Shown in pieces: positions 18,760 to 27,397 of a stretch of 64,000 nt of DNA. Each line of letters begins with the position of its first letter. Within the stretch, counting starts at the first letter, position 1. Both the position numbers and the translations under genes were made by a program. Below the pieces are notes generated by a model that was not told where the DNA came from, did no database searches, and saw only the letters and a list, made by a program, of their open reading frames with translations. The DNA is from Stagnihabitans sp038231395 (lineage in GTDB: Bacteria > Pseudomonadota > Alphaproteobacteria > Rhodobacterales > Rhodobacteraceae): NCBI GenBank assembly GCA_038231395.1, contig JBBRLL010000001.1:62001-126000 (forward strand), written 5' to 3'.

Positions 18760-18778
18760 GTGGGGCCTAACGCCCCAC
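18760..18778. terminator. Hairpin between convergent kpsM and ugd
   Basis: GTGGGGC-CTAAC-GCCCCAC, a perfect 7-bp stem with a 5-base loop that overlaps the ugd stop codon. It sits at the meeting point of two convergent genes and could act in both directions. There is no strong T run, so efficiency is uncertain. Confidence 0.5.
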
Positions 18779-20071
18779 GCCGACATATTTCTCGAACCCC
18801 GCTTCGATCACCTCTTCGGCAGAGTAGATGTTGCGCAGATCGGCCATCCGCGCGGTCGTCATCTTGCGGGCCATGCGGTCAAGGTCAAGCGCGCGGAACT
18901 CGTTCCACTCGGTCAGAATGACCACGACATCGGCGGCTTGCGACGCTTGATAGGCGTTTTCCACCCACCGCACGCCGGGCAACAAAGCCTCCCCCTCACG
19001 CTTGCCTTGCGGATCAGACACGCGAACCTTGGCCCCGGCGCCAACCAAGGCCGGAATGATCGTCAGGCTGGGGGCTTCGCGCATGTCATCCGTGTTGGGC
19101 TTGAAGGTCACACCAAGCACCGCAATCGTCTTGCCGTTCACTTGCCCGTCGCAAAGATCGACGATCTTGTCCAACATCCGGCGCTTGATCTCTTCATTGA
19201 CCTTGATCACGGTTTCAGTGATCTGCATCGGCACTGCATATTCTTGTCCTATCCTGGCCAAAGCCTTGGTATCCTTGGGGAAACAACTTCCGCCATAGCC
19301 CGGACCGGCGTGGAGGAACTTGCTGCCGATCCGGCCATCCAGACCCATGCCCTTCGCCACATCCTTGATATCGGCCCCGACCCGCTCGCACAGGCTAGCG
19401 ATTTCGTTGATGAAGGTGATCTTGGTGGCAAGGAAGGCGTTTGCCGCGTATTTGATCATTTCAGCACTTTCCAGACCGGTGAAGACCACTGGAGCCTCAC
19501 GCAGCGACAGCGGGCGATAGACTTCGGCCATCACTTTGCGCGCCTTGCCGGACTCCACACCCACCACAACGCGGTCGGGCCGCATGAAATCATCAATCGC
19601 CGCACCCTCGCGCAGGAATTCGGGGTTGGAGGCGACATCATAGCTGGCCTCCGGGTTGGCCTTGCGAACGGCTTTGCCAACCTCGCGGTTGGTGCCGACG
19701 GGCACGGTCGATTTGGTCACGATCACCGCATAACCGGTCAGCGCCGCGCCAATCTCTGCCGCCGCAGACATGACATAGGTCAGATCGGCATGGCCATCGC
19801 CGCGGCGCGTCGGTGTGCCAACTGCAATGAAAACGGCCTCTGCCCCGGCCACCGCCTCTGCCAGATCCAGCGTGAAGGTCAAACGCCCTGCCGCCACGTT
19901 CTTGGCCGTCAGCTCCTCAAGGCCCGGCTCAAAGATCGGGATTTCGCCGGACTTCAGTCGGGCAATTTTTTCGGGGTTCTTGTCCACGCAGACGACGTCG
20001 TGGCCGAAGTCGGAAAAACATACGCCAGAGACGAGGCCGACATAGCCCGTCCCGATCATTGCAATTTTCAT
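18767..20071 (-). CDS. ugd: UDP-glucose 6-dehydrogenase
   Basis: 434-residue enzyme oxidising UDP-glucose to UDP-glucuronate with two NAD. N-terminal MIGTGYVGLVSGVCFSDFGH is the Rossmann motif; the catalytic Cys is in GGSCFPKDTKAL (about residue 260), with EFLREGAAIDDF and GVTFKPNTDDMREAPS flanking. Start at 20071. Its product is a common precursor of acidic capsule sugars, consistent with the neighbouring kps and galE genes. Confidence 0.97.
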   Translation of the reverse strand: MKIAMIGTGYVGLVSGVCFSDFGHDVVCVDKNPEKIARLKSGEIPIFEPGLEELTAKNVAAGRLTFTLDLAEAVAGAEAVFIAVGTPTRRGDGHADLTYVMSAAAEIGAALTGYAVIVTKSTVPVGTNREVGKAVRKANPEASYDVASNPEFLREGAAIDDFMRPDRVVVGVESGKARKVMAEVYRPLSLREAPVVFTGLESAEMIKYAANAFLATKITFINEIASLCERVGADIKDVAKGMGLDGRIGSKFLHAGPGYGGSCFPKDTKALARIGQEYAVPMQITETVIKVNEEIKRRMLDKIVDLCDGQVNGKTIAVLGVTFKPNTDDMREAPSLTIIPALVGAGAKVRVSDPQGKREGEALLPGVRWVENAYQASQAADVVVILTEWNEFRALDLDRMARKMTTARMADLRNIYSAEEVIEAGFEKYVGVGR

Positions 20072-20153
20072 GGTGCTGCCCGTTTCAGGTTTGTGCCTGC
20101 CTTATATGACTTGGCAAATGTCTAGAAAGCATGACGCAGCCTGTCAAATGCGA

Positions 20154-20176
20154 AAGGGTGGCACGATGCCACCCTT
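20154..20176 (-). terminator. Terminator hairpin after the tailspike-like gene
   Basis: AAGGGTGGCA-CGA-TGCCACCCTT, a perfect 10-bp stem with a 3-base loop, 22 bases beyond the stop at 20198. On the minus strand it is followed by TTTCGCATTT, a moderate T-rich stretch. It would separate the giant gene from ugd. Confidence 0.7.
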
Positions 20177-20197
20177 CCCAACCGATATGCGCAATGG

Positions 20198-23100
20198 TCA
20201 GACCTTAAGCCAGACCGCGACCGGTGTGGCGGCGTTGATTTCCGACGCCAGCCATCCCCAGGTGGCCGTTGCCCCCGTCGCATAGGCCAGCGTCCGCCGC
20301 ACGGTTTTGCGCGCACTCGTGCTCGGCGCACCGCCATTGATATCCGGCGTGGCACCGCCAGCCCAACTGGACAGCGTCGCGGTAGAGCTGTGGCGCACCG
20401 CAAACCAATAGGTCTTGCCTTGCCGCAGCGTGATCGCCACCGTCGCTGTCTTGACGCCCACGGTCGAGAAATCAAGGTCGGCGGTTTCCACGATCAGGCT
20501 GTTGGGCCGCACGTTCGCATCCGAATCGTAGACCGCGATCTTGCCCAAGGCCGCCGCCAACAACGTGGTCACGTTCACCGCAAGGCCGGTGACCGCATTG
20601 TCGGCCCGTGCAGTGAAGGGGAACATGTCGATCCGCCCTGCGACCCCGGCCACGGTGCCCGTTGTCCCGCCAGCCCCCATCGAGGTCAGCATGTAATCGC
20701 CCGACACCGGGGTCAGCCAGCCGATGTTTTGTTGGCTGTCGATGATGACCGAACCGCTGCCCGTTTGCGCTTTCAACTGGTTGGTGGTGGCGTTGTACCA
20801 CACCGTGCCGCTGGCAGGGCTCGCCGGATCCGTAGCCTGCCCGGTCAGCACCAGCGGCAACGCGAAAGCCTTTGCCCCGGTAAGGGTCTGGCTGCCAGCC
20901 AAAGCCACAGCATCCGAAATGCCATGACCCGCCAAAGTGGTTGGCAGACCCGTCAAACTGCCAAACCCGATCGTGTCGCCGACAAACACCACGTCGCCAT
21001 CGGTCACGGCGGTGTTCAGCAAGGCCTTGGTCGTGGTCACCGTATTGGTACCCAACGAAAGCGACTTGCCCGTCAGCGTCTGCGTGCCGGTCAACGACAC
21101 GCCGTCCGCAATCCCATACCCCGCAACCGTCGTCGGAGCGGCAGTCACCTGCGACCATGACAAGCTCTTGTTGGTCAGGGTCTGCACCCCCGTCAGCGTC
21201 ACCGCATCCGTGATGCCATAGCCCGCAACGCTGACAGGCTTGCCGGTGACTGCCGCCCAAACCGGTGCCACCACGGCGTTGACGGCAGGATAGTCCAAAG
21301 ACCAGATCGTACCGCCGCCGGATACAACCACATCGCCCTTGTCGCCGTCCGCCAAACCTGCACCGCTCGCCGGGGCGACCCACGTGCCATCGGCCCGCAG
21401 GAAGTTCACCGTCCCGCCACCGGACGCCGGAGCCAAGCCTTTGAGGCCGCTGTTGAAAGCGTCCAACATTGCGGTGGCCTGAGTGCCGGTCAAATCCCGG
21501 CCAATGGCTTGAGCGCCAGTGGCATTGCCCTTCAACGTGTTGGCCACCATCTGGTCGATCACGTTTGCGCCGCTGCCGCCGGTGATCAACGGCACACCGC
21601 CGATCAGCGTGTTGTCGGTAATCACGTTGTCCGTACAGCCCGCATCGATCCAGACCGCACCGAACTCGATGATCCCGCTTCCGACACCCGTCCCGATGGT
21701 GTCAAACACGTTGCCGGTGATGATGTTGCGGTAGTTATTGCCCGCAGCCCCTGCCCCGGTACCCTTCAGCCAAACGCCAACCTTGGCGTCAGAGACATAG
21801 TTGCCCTCGATCTCGCACCCGTTCGAGGCCTGAATGTTGTTGACGAAGTTGATCGCCACCCGGTTCCGGTCGTTCCTTGTCGACGTGTTGATCTGTACGC
21901 CGATGATGGTATTTTTGACAAAACGCGCGCCGTTTGACCCGTCAATTCCCACGCCGCCCACACCGCCACCGCCCGCCACCAGAAAGCCCGTACCTGCGTC
22001 AAGGTCCGGAAACTGATTGCCCGCCGTATTGGCCACGTCCAGCATCGTGTTCCCCGAAACGGTGGAAAAGTCGCAACGGTCAATCGTGATGCCTTCCGAG
22101 TAGATGTTCTGCGCCACGCAGCGCTGAATCCGTGAGTGCGGCATCTGCTTCTGGCTAAACGCGGTGCCTCCGGCGCGGCTTGCCCGGCAGTTCTCCAGAT
22201 AGCAGCCAATGGGAAAGAACACCGGCACAGTAAAGCCCACGTCGTCAGAGGTGCGGCCCGTGCTGTCCAGACCCCAGACCGTGTTGCCGCCGCCCAACAT
22301 CTGGAACGCACGGCTCGGGCAATTGATCACCTCGCAATCTTCCGCACCGGAGTATCTGTCGGCCAGAAAGATCCCGATGCCGGCATAACCCGCGCAGTCA
22401 ATCAGCAAATTGCGAATGCGGTTGTTTGCACCGTTGAAGAATTTGATCGCTGAGGCGGCCTGATTGTTCAGGCGCACCAGCTTGGTCGCATTGCCCTCGC
22501 CCTGCAAAGTGACCTTGTTCAATCCCGACTTCAGCATCACTCCTTGCCACAAGTAAGTCCCTGCAGGCATCAGCGCCACGCCGCCGCCGATGGCGTTGAC
22601 ATAGTCCAGCATCGCGGAAACCGCACCAACAGCCGAAACTGTGCCAGTGTTGTCAGCGCCAAAATGCTGCGCCGTCACCACATCATGCGGCACCCAGCCG
22701 TGCAGGTCCGAAATCGCCACCCCGGTGCCAATGAAACGATAGTCATAACCCGCAGCCCGCATCGCCGTACCCGTGGCAGGCGTCCGCCCCACAGCCCAAG
22801 TGACAAAGGCCGCTCTGGTCGGAAAATCCTGCCGCTCCAACGCGGTGCGCGCCGTGATCGCGTCCGGGCTGCCGACCACCGTGCGCCCAAGGCTGGTCAG
22901 CGCGGTCAGCGCCGCGACGGAAGGCGCCGTGAAATAGGCCAGGCTGTTGGCCACCGGGGTCAGCGCGTCAAGCGCGTCAATCGCCGGAGGAATCCCGCTC
23001 AGCGAGCCATAGGCAGAACTCCCGGTAACGCCCGTCGGCGGTGAGGCCCAACTGCCATCGGCGCGCAGGAAGTTCGTGCTGCCGCCACCGCTTGCCGGGG

Positions 23101-24487
23101 CAAGGCCGCTGGCCAAAGCGCCAAACGGCGTGTTCAGAGCCAAAGTCCCGTCGGCGTCCGGCACGCCGAAGGTGCGCGTGGTTCCGGTTGCGATTCCGGC
23201 CAGTTCAAACCTCGCCTGCTTGGTCAGATCGCCGTTGTCCCGAAGCGTGAAATTTGCGTCCAGCGCCGTGACAGCCCCGGTCAGCGTGACCGGACCGGCA
23301 AAAGTCTTTGCACCCGTCACTGTTTGCGTGCTGGCCAAATCCACGGCGTCGATAATGCCAAAACCCGCAACCGTTGAGGGCTTGCCGGTCAAGCTGGTCC
23401 AGGTGGCGGAAGAGGTTGAAATCTCGATGTAAATCGTGCCTGACCAGCGGTAGGATTTATTGGTATCGGTCGCCACGTAAATCCGGCCCGTCGTGCCCGG
23501 TGCCGGAAACGCCGCTAAATTGGCGAACTCCTGCACAGTGTCCACGTAAGAGGGCAGTTGCGACGAGGGCACTTTGCCGGATGCATCCAGCCCGGCATAG
23601 CCGTTGACCACTCCCTTGTTCGCCACTGCTTCAACCGCCAAAAGCGCCCGCTGCGCAGGGGCATCCGCTGCCGTCAGCAATGCCCTCCCGGCCACAGTGC
23701 TGTCGGTGATCTGGGTGGAAAGCACCTCATACAGATCAACGTTCACCCCATTCTGCCGTGCCCGCAGTTTGTTGGAGGTGGCGTTGTACCAGATATCGCC
23801 GTTCTGCGGCGTCATCGGATCGCCCGCCACCGGCACCAGATTGATGCCATGCGAGGCGATGACGCGCCCCGTCGCACTCTCAATCGTAAGCCCGGTCAAG
23901 AAGGTGGTGCCATCCGGGCTGACCTTCAGCACGAAATCATTGCTGGCCACATTCCCCATCTCGGCGCGCGCCGAAAACCCGGTCTGGAACACGATGCTCG
24001 CCGTGTCACCGGTATGGGCCTTGTTGATCTTCAGCTGATGCCCGGCGCCCGCATTCGTGAACAAGGATGCGTCCGATGAAACGGTCAGCCGGTTGGTGTC
24101 GCTCGCCGTAGCAGAAATGCCAAGGGCCGCCACCTGCTCCGGCCTGTCGGCAGAGGTCGTCCATGCAGAGCCGTCAAAGACGGCTTCGGTCTGCTCTGTC
24201 TCAACCCACACGCGCCAACCGGTCTTGGGAGTGTAGTTGTTCCAGAACGTGCCGGTGTAAACCGCAACCGTTGCATCCTCGCCCAGCCAAACTCCCGTTG
24301 CCCCGTCGGCAACAATATAGCTGTCGCCCGCCACAGCCCCAACCGGCGGTGCCGTCAAAACCCGGCTGGTCACCGAGGTCTGAACCAACACGTCCAGCGT
24401 CTGCATGGCCGCATTCACGGTCACATCTTTTTGTGCCTGCGAAGGCTGAAGAAGGGGCAACAACTGAAGCGTAGTTTTGTTCGTCAT
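20198..24487 (-). CDS. Giant phage tailspike/head-fibre-like protein with DUF2793-like N-terminus and beta-helix core
   Basis: 1429 residues. Residues 1-110 (LPLLQPSQAQKDVTVNAAM, then VAGDSYIVADGATGVWLGED, GWRVWVETE) match the DUF2793 pattern of phage- and gene-transfer-agent-associated fibres. Residues about 365-405 and 1080-1210 hold four SLTGKP-TVAGYGI-DAV-LTGTQTLTGKS modules, and GLAPASGGG(S/T)xNFLRADG(S/T)W occurs at about 461 and 1017, both typical of tail-fibre stalks. Residues about 605-975 (HFGADNTGTV, GGGVALMPAGTYLW, then repeated N-rich NxITxNxF turns) look like a pectate-lyase-type right-handed beta-helix. The C-terminal 140 residues may be a jelly roll. No signal peptide or membrane helix. 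Strong ribosome site GGAGG before the ATG. Other phage structural genes are absent nearby. The ability to bind or cut capsule is inferred from fold and location. Confidence 0.85.
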   Translation of the reverse strand: MTNKTTLQLLPLLQPSQAQKDVTVNAAMQTLDVLVQTSVTSRVLTAPPVGAVAGDSYIVADGATGVWLGEDATVAVYTGTFWNNYTPKTGWRVWVETEQTEAVFDGSAWTTSADRPEQVAALGISATASDTNRLTVSSDASLFTNAGAGHQLKINKAHTGDTASIVFQTGFSARAEMGNVASNDFVLKVSPDGTTFLTGLTIESATGRVIASHGINLVPVAGDPMTPQNGDIWYNATSNKLRARQNGVNVDLYEVLSTQITDSTVAGRALLTAADAPAQRALLAVEAVANKGVVNGYAGLDASGKVPSSQLPSYVDTVQEFANLAAFPAPGTTGRIYVATDTNKSYRWSGTIYIEISTSSATWTSLTGKPSTVAGFGIIDAVDLASTQTVTGAKTFAGPVTLTGAVTALDANFTLRDNGDLTKQARFELAGIATGTTRTFGVPDADGTLALNTPFGALASGLAPASGGGSTNFLRADGSWASPPTGVTGSSAYGSLSGIPPAIDALDALTPVANSLAYFTAPSVAALTALTSLGRTVVGSPDAITARTALERQDFPTRAAFVTWAVGRTPATGTAMRAAGYDYRFIGTGVAISDLHGWVPHDVVTAQHFGADNTGTVSAVGAVSAMLDYVNAIGGGVALMPAGTYLWQGVMLKSGLNKVTLQGEGNATKLVRLNNQAASAIKFFNGANNRIRNLLIDCAGYAGIGIFLADRYSGAEDCEVINCPSRAFQMLGGGNTVWGLDSTGRTSDDVGFTVPVFFPIGCYLENCRASRAGGTAFSQKQMPHSRIQRCVAQNIYSEGITIDRCDFSTVSGNTMLDVANTAGNQFPDLDAGTGFLVAGGGGVGGVGIDGSNGARFVKNTIIGVQINTSTRNDRNRVAINFVNNIQASNGCEIEGNYVSDAKVGVWLKGTGAGAAGNNYRNIITGNVFDTIGTGVGSGIIEFGAVWIDAGCTDNVITDNTLIGGVPLITGGSGANVIDQMVANTLKGNATGAQAIGRDLTGTQATAMLDAFNSGLKGLAPASGGGTVNFLRADGTWVAPASGAGLADGDKGDVVVSGGGTIWSLDYPAVNAVVAPVWAAVTGKPVSVAGYGITDAVTLTGVQTLTNKSLSWSQVTAAPTTVAGYGIADGVSLTGTQTLTGKSLSLGTNTVTTTKALLNTAVTDGDVVFVGDTIGFGSLTGLPTTLAGHGISDAVALAGSQTLTGAKAFALPLVLTGQATDPASPASGTVWYNATTNQLKAQTGSGSVIIDSQQNIGWLTPVSGDYMLTSMGAGGTTGTVAGVAGRIDMFPFTARADNAVTGLAVNVTTLLAAALGKIAVYDSDANVRPNSLIVETADLDFSTVGVKTATVAITLRQGKTYWFAVRHSSTATLSSWAGGATPDINGGAPSTSARKTVRRTLAYATGATATWGWLASEINAATPVAVWLKV
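20858..21250 (-). repeat. Three tandem tail-fibre modules inside the tailspike-like gene
   Basis: The coding region for residues about 1080-1210 contains three diverged copies of a module of about 35 residues (VTGKPVSVAGYGITDAVTL; VTAAPTTVAGYGIADGVSL; LTGLPTTLAGHGISDAVAL), each followed by a TLTxxKxL-type segment. A fourth copy (LTGKPSTVAGFGIIDAVDL) lies far upstream at about 23290-23400. Such repeats are typical of fibre stalks and are prone to recombination. Confidence 0.8.
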
Positions 24488-24534
24488 AGATACCTCCGCG
24501 GGGATCGCTTTGACCCGGGAAGCTATGGAAAAGG

Positions 24535-24550
24535 GTTAAATTCCGGGTAA
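24535..24550 (-). promoter_or_regulatory. Possible CtrA-type box upstream of the tailspike-like gene
   Basis: On the minus strand the sequence reads TTAC-N7-TTAAC, one mismatch from the CtrA consensus TTAA-N7-TTAAC, 48-63 bases upstream of the ATG at 24487. It is also part of a GGTTA...TAACC inverted repeat (24534-24552). CtrA is a known regulator of gene transfer agent genes in Rhodobacter. A single near-match can arise by chance, so this is tentative. Confidence 0.35.
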
Positions 24551-24605
24551 CCAATGCGAACGCAAATCCGCCGCCCCGCGCAACGCCATCAGGTTTGCCA
24601 ATCGC

Positions 24606-25205
24606 TCAGCCCAATGCCAGAGTCAGTGCAATTCCCCACATCGTGACGCCAACGATCACCTCCAGCACCACCCAAGCCGCCGGTGCCGCAAAAATCGGTG
24701 CCAACAGGCGCGCGCCAAACCCCAAAGCCGCGAAGAACGCGAAAGAGGCCGTCGCTGCCCCAACTCCAAACGCGAATTCGTGCGGTGCATAGTGGGTAGA
24801 GATGGAACCTAACAGCACCATCGTATCAAGATACACATGCGGATTGGCCCAGGTCAGCAAAGCGCAGGTCGCCAGAACCTGCCCCAGCGGCGTTGGCGCA
24901 TCCGGGGCCGGCATCAAAGCCTCGCCGCCTTTGAGCGCCACCCTGAAACGCAGCGCGCCGTAGTAGACCAGAAACACCACGCCAAACCACCGCATCACCG
25001 GTACGATCCATGGCAAAACCGCCGTCACCGCGCCAAAACCGGCAACCCCAAAGCCAATCAGGATCGCGTCCGAGACGGCACAGAGCGCCACCACCGCGCC
25101 GACATGCTCCCGCCTGATCCCCTGTCGCAACACAAAGGCGTTCTGCGCCCCAATCGCGAGGATCAGGCTTAGCGACGTCACAAACCCGTCTAAAACTGCA
25201 AACAT
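24606..25205 (-). CDS. LysE/ArgO family amino-acid exporter
   Basis: 199-residue membrane protein with about six hydrophobic helices. The N-terminal GFVTSLSLILAIGAQNAFVLRQG and the mid-protein WANPHVYLDTMVLLG blocks are diagnostic of LysE/ArgO, which export lysine or arginine. Start ATG at 25205. It would be controlled from the 130-base gap upstream, which holds three regularly spaced GACTTAA repeats. Confidence 0.93.
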   Translation of the reverse strand: MFAVLDGFVTSLSLILAIGAQNAFVLRQGIRREHVGAVVALCAVSDAILIGFGVAGFGAVTAVLPWIVPVMRWFGVVFLVYYGALRFRVALKGGEALMPAPDAPTPLGQVLATCALLTWANPHVYLDTMVLLGSISTHYAPHEFAFGVGAATASFAFFAALGFGARLLAPIFAAPAAWVVLEVIVGVTMWGIALTLALG

Positions 25206-25298
25206 AACACCCCCTCGGAGAGGGGCTGATCTATCCCAAGCCCATAAGCTTGTTCAAGGCAGTCTCGTTCGCGAAAAACAGACGGAACCTTGTTGGAG

Positions 25299-25339
25299 GA
25301 CTTAAGGGTCTTGCCGACTTAAGCTTTGTGCCGACTTAA
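25299..25339. repeat. Three GACTTAA motifs at 17-bp spacing
   Basis: GACTTAA occurs at 25299-25305, 25316-25322 and 25333-25339, exactly 17 bases apart; the second and third share the longer core TGCCGACTTAA. The array lies about 95-135 bases upstream of the lysE start and touches the acyltransferase stop codon. A 17-base period is close to two helical turns minus a few bases, so the sites need not lie on one face of the helix. Confidence 0.7.
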
Positions 25340-26250
25340 ACTTCGATGCGCGCGGGGAATACGAACACATCTGTCGCTGCAGGCCCGCCGGGTTCGGCCA
25401 TCGCATAGGTCCGCGCCCGCAGCCACGCCACCACATCGCCCTTGCCCATCGCCGCACATTCCACCGGCTCGGCAATGCGAACGGTGACAGGCTTGTCCAT
25501 ATGACGCTTCGTCTCAAAGAAAATCAGCGCCACGCGCAGCGCGTAAGACAGATGGCTGGCCACCTGAAACAATCGCGAATTCCGCCCTGCCACATACAGC
25601 GCCAATGTCTTGACCCCGGTCCGCCGTGCCAAACGCGACACAAAGGGGTGCCATTCAAAATCGGTCGCATTCCGGTCCATCGGCGTGACAGAGGTTGCAA
25701 CCCCGCCACCCGGGAAGATGATCAACACATGGCCCTGATCCAACCATTCCACCGCACGGCGCCGGGTTTCGGCAGAGGTGCGGCGCGCTTCTGGTCCGGG
25801 GCCAAAATCAATCGGCAACAGGACATCGCGCGCTTCACGCGGCTGGCACAGCAGAGAATGGCAGATCAGCTTGACATCCTTGCGGACAGAGGCGATCATA
25901 TGCCCGATGAACAACCCGTCCACGATGCCAAACGGATGGTTCGACACCACCAGCAACGGACCAGCTGTCGGAATGCGCTGCAAATCTTCTGCCGCAATGT
26001 CGGCGCTAAGCCCCAGTTCGCCAATCGCCTCGGTGAAGATAGAGGCTTCCGGATCGTGCGGCTTTCTTTGCCAATTGCGGTAAAGACGCTCAAACCCGGC
26101 GCGCCCGCTCAACCGTTCTACCGATCGGATGAAGGTCCGCCGAATCCACGGCATATCGGGCGTAGAGTAGGTGAACATCGGTCCGATCTGAGGCAAAGCT
26201 GGCAGGTCCGGCAACAGGTCCAGATACTCACCCGCATCTTCGTTCAGCAT
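25336..26250 (-). CDS. Lysophospholipid-type acyltransferase family protein
   Basis: 304-residue protein with a PlsC-like acyltransferase core: NHPFGIVDG near residue 104 is the His-Asp catalytic motif (with five residues between His and Asp instead of the usual four), followed by DVKLICHSLLC and IIFPGGGVATS, the substrate-binding block. It resembles the hemolysin-like/OlsA-related branch. The start was set at ATG 26250 (GGGGCGA upstream); a TTG 33 bases earlier is an alternative. The substrate, probably an acyl chain donor and lyso-lipid, is not readable. Confidence 0.82.
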   Translation of the reverse strand: MLNEDAGEYLDLLPDLPALPQIGPMFTYSTPDMPWIRRTFIRSVERLSGRAGFERLYRNWQRKPHDPEASIFTEAIGELGLSADIAAEDLQRIPTAGPLLVVSNHPFGIVDGLFIGHMIASVRKDVKLICHSLLCQPREARDVLLPIDFGPGPEARRTSAETRRRAVEWLDQGHVLIIFPGGGVATSVTPMDRNATDFEWHPFVSRLARRTGVKTLALYVAGRNSRLFQVASHLSYALRVALIFFETKRHMDKPVTVRIAEPVECAAMGKGDVVAWLRARTYAMAEPGGPAATDVFVFPARIEV

Positions 26251-26344
26251 TTCTTCGCCCCGATACCTGGCCCGAACGGCCAATTTGAACAGCTATGCCA
26301 CAATTTCGTAAATCGTTTATGACAATGCAACGCCAAGGGCAACG

Positions 26345-27397
26345 TCAAGCTTGCAAGACAATCAGATCGCGCGGATTAAAGCTGACCTCGACCGCAGCGC
26401 CGACCTTTGGCGGCGGGGCATCGGCGCGGTTGAACGTATCCAGCGCCAGCACGCGGCCTGCGGCAAGTGTCTGCACCCGGATCACCGATCCCATGAATTG
26501 CACGCCGGTGATCGTGGCCGGCAGCACCACGTCATTGTCCGAAACCCGTCCCAGATGCACCGCCTCTGGCCGCAAAGCCAAACCGATTGCGCCGATCACC
26601 GCCACGGGCTTGGGCAATTGAACCACCGCACCGTTCAGCGCAACCAGACCTTTGGCGGGATCCGTCACCTGCCCCTCCAATGTGTTCAGGGTGCCCACGA
26701 AGTTCGCCACAAACCTTGTGCGCGGCTGGCTGTAGACCTCAAACGGTGTGCCGATCTGGTCGGCCAACCCGCCGTTCATCACCACGACACGGTCAGAGAT
26801 GGACAGCGCCTCTTCCTGATCATGGGTCACGAAAATTGTCGTGATGCCCAGCTTTTGCTGGATCTCCCGCATCTCCAACCGCAAGCTGACGCGGATCTTG
26901 GCGTCAAGCGCCGACAAAGGCTCATCCAGCAGCAGTACGCGCGGCTGCGGGGCCAAAGCGCGGGCCAAAGCGACGCGCTGTTGCTGGCCACCGGACAGCT
27001 GGAAAGGATATCGGGCGCCCATCTCCGGCAGGCCGATCAGACGCAGCATGTCGGCCACGCGGTCTTTGGATTCGGCTGCCGCGACGCCCTTGATCTTCAG
27101 CCCGAAAGCCACGTTTTGGGCGACGGTCAGGTTGGGGAACAAGGCATAGGCCTGAAACACCATGCCGATGTTGCGCTGATTGGGGCGCAGGCTGGTCACA
27201 TCCTGACCGTCGATTTTGATCGCGCCGGCGTTTGGCGTTTCAAACCCGGCCACCATGCGCAACACGGTCGTCTTGCCGCATCCCGACGGGCCAAGCAGCG
27301 AGACGAACTCCCCCTTCTGCACGCCAAGGTCAAAGGACTTGACGACATTGTTGGCCCCATAGGATTTTTGCAGACCGGACAGATCAAGAAAACTCAT
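26345..27397 (-). CDS. ABC importer ATPase (PotA/FbpC type)
   Basis: 350-residue ATPase with Walker A GPSGCGKTT, signature LSGGQQQR, Walker B VLLLDEPLSALD, switch His in VTHDQEEAL and a C-terminal TOBE-like domain (GLALRPEAVHLG ... VQFMGSVIRV). This architecture belongs to importers of polyamines, iron(III) or similar. Its ATG overlaps the stop of the preceding permease gene (ATGA). Last gene of the four-gene importer operon. Confidence 0.93.
   Translation of the reverse strand: MSFLDLSGLQKSYGANNVVKSFDLGVQKGEFVSLLGPSGCGKTTVLRMVAGFETPNAGAIKIDGQDVTSLRPNQRNIGMVFQAYALFPNLTVAQNVAFGLKIKGVAAAESKDRVADMLRLIGLPEMGARYPFQLSGGQQQRVALARALAPQPRVLLLDEPLSALDAKIRVSLRLEMREIQQKLGITTIFVTHDQEEALSISDRVVVMNGGLADQIGTPFEVYSQPRTRFVANFVGTLNTLEGQVTDPAKGLVALNGAVVQLPKPVAVIGAIGLALRPEAVHLGRVSDNDVVLPATITGVQFMGSVIRVQTLAAGRVLALDTFNRADAPPPKVGAAVEVSFNPRDLIVLQA

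Noticed and set aside
20198..24487. Interpretation as part of a full prophage
   Set aside because: No integrase, terminase, portal, capsid or lysis gene and no attachment-site repeat was found in the flanking regions, which are ordinary chromosomal genes.
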